A stretch of DNA of 64,000 nucleotides, taken from NCBI RefSeq assembly GCF_017876405.1, contig NZ_JAGINW010000001.1:496001-560000 (forward strand), read 5' to 3'. This DNA is from Kibdelosporangium banguiense (lineage in GTDB: Bacteria > Actinomycetota > Actinomycetes > Mycobacteriales > Pseudonocardiaceae). The translations under genes and the position numbers were made by a program. The notes below the pieces were generated by a model that saw nothing but the letters and a program-made list of their open reading frames with translations, had not been told where the DNA came from and searched no databases. The stretch's first letter is position 1, and each line of letters begins with the position of its first letter. This document shows, piece by piece, positions 61,445 to 64,000 of this stretch.

Positions 61445-63992
61445 GCTTGGTCCGTACACGACCCGCGTCGGCGTGCCGGAGGTCCTCCAGAATGACCAGT
61501 GACTCTGTCAGAACTTCGGCCGCGAGCTCGCGGTCGCCCACGTCCCGGTGGACGTCGGCGATGCGCTCGAGCGCGATCGCGGCCCAGTAGCGGTCCCCGA
61601 GCTGCCGGTCGAGATCGAGCGACTGCCGATAGAACCGCAGGGCCTCGGCGTGACGCTGCCGGTGCCGCTCGATGTCGCCGATGTTGAGCAGGACGTCGGC
61701 CTCGCCTTCCTGATGCCCTACCGACGAGTACAGCTGCAGGGCCTGTTCGCACATCGGCAGGGCCTCGGCGTGGCGCCGCAGAAGAGCCAGCTGCCTTCCC
61801 ATCGCGGTGAGGACATCGGCGACCCGGGTGGGCTCGCCTCCCTGCACGAGGTCCCAGGCCAGCCGGGCGTACTCGAGGGCCTTCGCCGGGTGGCCCTGGG
61901 CTTCCAGGACCCGCACGTAGGCCAGATGGTTCTGGACCACCCGGTCATCGTCCGCTGCCTTCAGCATCGCGCCGGCCTCGTCGAGGTAATCGAGTGCCTG
62001 CTGCAACTGTCCCAACCGAGCAGACGCGGTGGCGAGGTGGCGCAACGAAGTGACCAGGCCGATCTCGTCCCCCTCTCGACGCGTGGCTGCGACGGCGATC
62101 CGGTAGACGCTGGCACGTTCGTGGTACCGCCCAGTGCGGCGCAGGAACGTCGTGCACGCCCACGCGAGCTTCCAGGCGTACGTGGCGTGGCCGTTGTCGC
62201 CGGCGAAGGTGATCGCTGCCAGCAGTACGGCGTGTTCCTCATTGAACCAGTCCATCGCCTGCGCGTAGGACGCGATGTCCGGCGGCTCGAAACCCGGCGG
62301 TGCCACGATCAGCCCACGACGGTTGGGCTGGATGAACTTGTCCGCGTGCGACGCCGCGCACAGGTAGTACTCCAGGAATTTCGCTGCCGCGTTGTCACGC
62401 TCGGGGTCGGTCGCGGCGATCTCCGCCGCGTAGGTGCGGAGCAGGTCATGCAGCCGATACCGGCCGGGCAGGTACTCGGTCAGGAGGTTCGCGCTGACGA
62501 GCTCCTTGAGTGGTCCCGCTGGACGGCCGGTCAGCGAGCCGCACGCGTGGCGGCTGATGTCCGGACCCGGGTGCAGACCGAGCAACCGGAACAGATGCGC
62601 GGCCGCAGGCGTAAGCACGTTGTACGACCACGAGAACACCGATCGGAGGCTGAGGTCGGTGTCGCCGAGATCCAGCGTGTCGAGCCGGTTGCGTTCGTCG
62701 CGCAGTTCAGCCACCAGGCTGCTGATCGGCTGGTCGGACTGCGCCGCGATGCTCAACGCGAGCGGCAGACGCGCGCAGAGGTCCAATAGTTGAGCCGTCG
62801 CTTCCGGTTCGGCGTCGAGCCGGTCCCGGCCGACCCGCTCGGCGAGCAGGTCCATCGCGTCGGCCGCCGGCAGGACGTCGAGAGCGATCCGGCGGGCGCC
62901 CTCCCGGACGATCAGGCCGTCGAGCCGGTTGCGGCTCGTGATGATGACCAGGCAGGTCGGGCTGCCCGGCAGCAACGGCCGGATCTGCTCGGCGGTGCGG
63001 GCATTGTCCAGCACGATCAGGACCCGCCGGTCGGCCAACAGGGTCCGGTAGAGCGCCGCCTTGGCCTCGACTCCCGCCGGGCTCTCGTTCAGAGCCACCC
63101 CGAGGGCCTGCAGGAACCCGTGCAGGGCCTGGTCGGGATCCATCGGCTCGCCGGGGTCGAACCCGCGCAGGTTGACGTGCAGCTGGCCGTCTGGGAATCG
63201 GTCTTTGACCTGGTGGGCCCATTGCATGGCCAGCGTCGTCTTGCCGATCCCGGCGGTGCCGTCGATCGCCGTGATGACCACCGTGCCGGTGTCGGCCAGG
63301 GACGCCGTCAGCCCGGCGATCTCGGCTTCGCGCCCGACGAACTGTGGCGAGCGCATCGGCAACTGGCGCGGCACCGACCGGTCCGGCGGCGGCGCCACCG
63401 TTTGCGCAGGCTGGGCGCCGGTGGCCGGAAAAGAGAGCCACGCCGTCGTGTCGACTTCCTTGGCGCTGATCTGGATCCGGTGGTAGTCGGCGGCGACACT
63501 GCTGTGCCAGACGACCTCGTCGAAAAACCACTGGGATGTGATCACCGCGAGTGGCTCGTCGGTCGACGACATGACCTCCCGGAAGGTCTGCGAGTCGCCG
63601 AGCCGGAACGCCAGGTTGACCGCGCGGCCGACCACCCCGTGTGAGTCGTAGTGGATCTCGCCCGCGTGCAGCGCCATCCGCAGCCTGATCTGCTCTTCGG
63701 CTCGGTGGCCGGCGTTGTGGTCCCGCAACGCGGCCACCAGTGCCGGCGGCAGTTTCTCGACGAAAACGCCCTTGGCGGTGGCCGGCTCGACGATGATCAG
63801 GACACCGTCGCCGCGGTCCTCCTTGTAAGAAGAAGCCCATGAAATCCCGGCCGCTGTGAAGGAATTCTTCACAAGCGAATAGAGGCCGTCCCGCACGGCC
63901 ATCTGGTGGTGGTGTGTCCGGCGAAGGTCCCCGAACCCCGCCACGTCCAGTACGAGGATCGTTCGATGCACAGCCGGCCCCGGTGGCGTCAT
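61401..63992 (-). CDS. Nucleotide-cyclase-homology NB-ARC TPR STAND protein
   Basis: 863 residues from the ATG at 63992, close to the window edge; an upstream start outside the window cannot be excluded. The N-terminal ~190 residues form a class III cyclase-like domain: ILVLDVAGFGD (first metal Asp), KEDRGDGVLIIV (second Asp), LRMALHAGEIHYDSHG and VVGRAVNLAFRL, keeping the transition-state Asn and Arg. The usual specificity Lys position is changed. NB-ARC follows (~215-500): GTAGIGKTTLAMQWAHQV, VLIVLDNARTAEQIRPLLPG, VIITSRNRLDGL, LGLHPGPDISRH, YRLHDLLRTYAAE. TPR repeats fill the C-terminus (ADVLLNIGDIERHRQRHAEA). It could make a cyclic nucleotide when its NB-ARC is triggered (inference). Confidence 0.85.
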   Translation of the reverse strand: MTPPGPAVHRTILVLDVAGFGDLRRTHHHQMAVRDGLYSLVKNSFTAAGISWASSYKEDRGDGVLIIVEPATAKGVFVEKLPPALVAALRDHNAGHRAEEQIRLRMALHAGEIHYDSHGVVGRAVNLAFRLGDSQTFREVMSSTDEPLAVITSQWFFDEVVWHSSVAADYHRIQISAKEVDTTAWLSFPATGAQPAQTVAPPPDRSVPRQLPMRSPQFVGREAEIAGLTASLADTGTVVITAIDGTAGIGKTTLAMQWAHQVKDRFPDGQLHVNLRGFDPGEPMDPDQALHGFLQALGVALNESPAGVEAKAALYRTLLADRRVLIVLDNARTAEQIRPLLPGSPTCLVIITSRNRLDGLIVREGARRIALDVLPAADAMDLLAERVGRDRLDAEPEATAQLLDLCARLPLALSIAAQSDQPISSLVAELRDERNRLDTLDLGDTDLSLRSVFSWSYNVLTPAAAHLFRLLGLHPGPDISRHACGSLTGRPAGPLKELVSANLLTEYLPGRYRLHDLLRTYAAEIAATDPERDNAAAKFLEYYLCAASHADKFIQPNRRGLIVAPPGFEPPDIASYAQAMDWFNEEHAVLLAAITFAGDNGHATYAWKLAWACTTFLRRTGRYHERASVYRIAVAATRREGDEIGLVTSLRHLATASARLGQLQQALDYLDEAGAMLKAADDDRVVQNHLAYVRVLEAQGHPAKALEYARLAWDLVQGGEPTRVADVLTAMGRQLALLRRHAEALPMCEQALQLYSSVGHQEGEADVLLNIGDIERHRQRHAEALRFYRQSLDLDRQLGDRYWAAIALERIADVHRDVGDRELAAEVLTESLVILEDLRHADAGRVRTKLTGDTAEPGSPAPR

Positions 63993-64000
63993 CAATGAGC

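Overview
The window is high-GC DNA from an actinomycete-type genome. Evidence: strong third-position GC bias, many GTG starts, GGAGG ribosome sites, 4-bp start/stop overlaps, SARP/AfsR-type regulators, DUF3618 and LCP proteins, and U-less hairpin terminators. The gene mix fits a soil actinomycete, probably of the Pseudonocardiales; no marker in the window fixes the genus.

Layout. 1-5.2 kb: the 3' end of an IS1634-like transposase, a DUF222/HNH protein, a lipoprotein, an orphan NarL-type histidine kinase and a class III metallophosphoesterase. 5.3-14.1 kb: a catabolic block with an amino-acid permease (frameshifted), a Leu/Val/Phe-type dehydrogenase, a TetR regulator, a three-gene operon (acyl-CoA dehydrogenase, ADP-forming acyl-CoA synthetase, and a TPP enzyme broken by three frameshifts), and a LuxR-family remnant. 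14.1-19.2 kb: a SnoaL-like protein, an ABC-F protein and molybdate transport modABC. 19.3-23.1 kb: a branched-chain 2-oxoacid dehydrogenase operon (bkdABC) divergent from an Lrp-type regulator. Half-sites AACTGAC(C/T) recur at the promoters of the permease, the dehydrogenase, the acyl-CoA dehydrogenase and bkdA. This suggests one regulon taking branched-chain amino acids through 2-oxoacids to acyl-CoA and enoyl-CoA.

23.2-30.3 kb: an accessory island with an NB-ARC/TPR protein carrying an N-terminal glycine/VQAG amyloid-like motif, a GT-B-fold protein coupled to a 103-aa unknown, a SARP-NB-ARC-TPR regulator and a small secreted peptide. 30.3-39.3 kb: a trypsin-like protease, GABA catabolism (PucR-gabT-gabD), a tandem universal stress protein, an FAD/NAD(P)-binding protein and an SDR. 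39.3-47.8 kb: an XRE-SARP-NB-ARC-TPR regulator, a phospholipase A2 fused to an acyltransferase-3-like membrane domain, an LCP cell-wall ligase and an XRE regulator. 47.8-59 kb: two flavin monooxygenases each divergent from a TetR gene, small proteins, DUF3618, a class I tRNA with a UAG anticodon, lipoproteins, Bcp peroxiredoxin, a beta-lactamase-like hydrolase, and rph-rdgB. 59-64 kb: a Crp-family regulator, a 118-aa unknown with a glycosyltransferase, and a nucleotide-cyclase-NB-ARC-TPR protein.

Four STAND (NB-ARC/TPR) proteins in 64 kb, each with a different N-terminus (amyloid-like motif, SARP, XRE-SARP, cyclase), are the most striking feature. The two most system-like candidates are the 23.2-30.2 kb island and the Crp/118-aa/glycosyltransferase/cyclase-STAND group at 59-64 kb. 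Starts were moved from the longest reading frame wherever a Shine-Dalgarno site, overlap or family alignment pointed to an internal codon.
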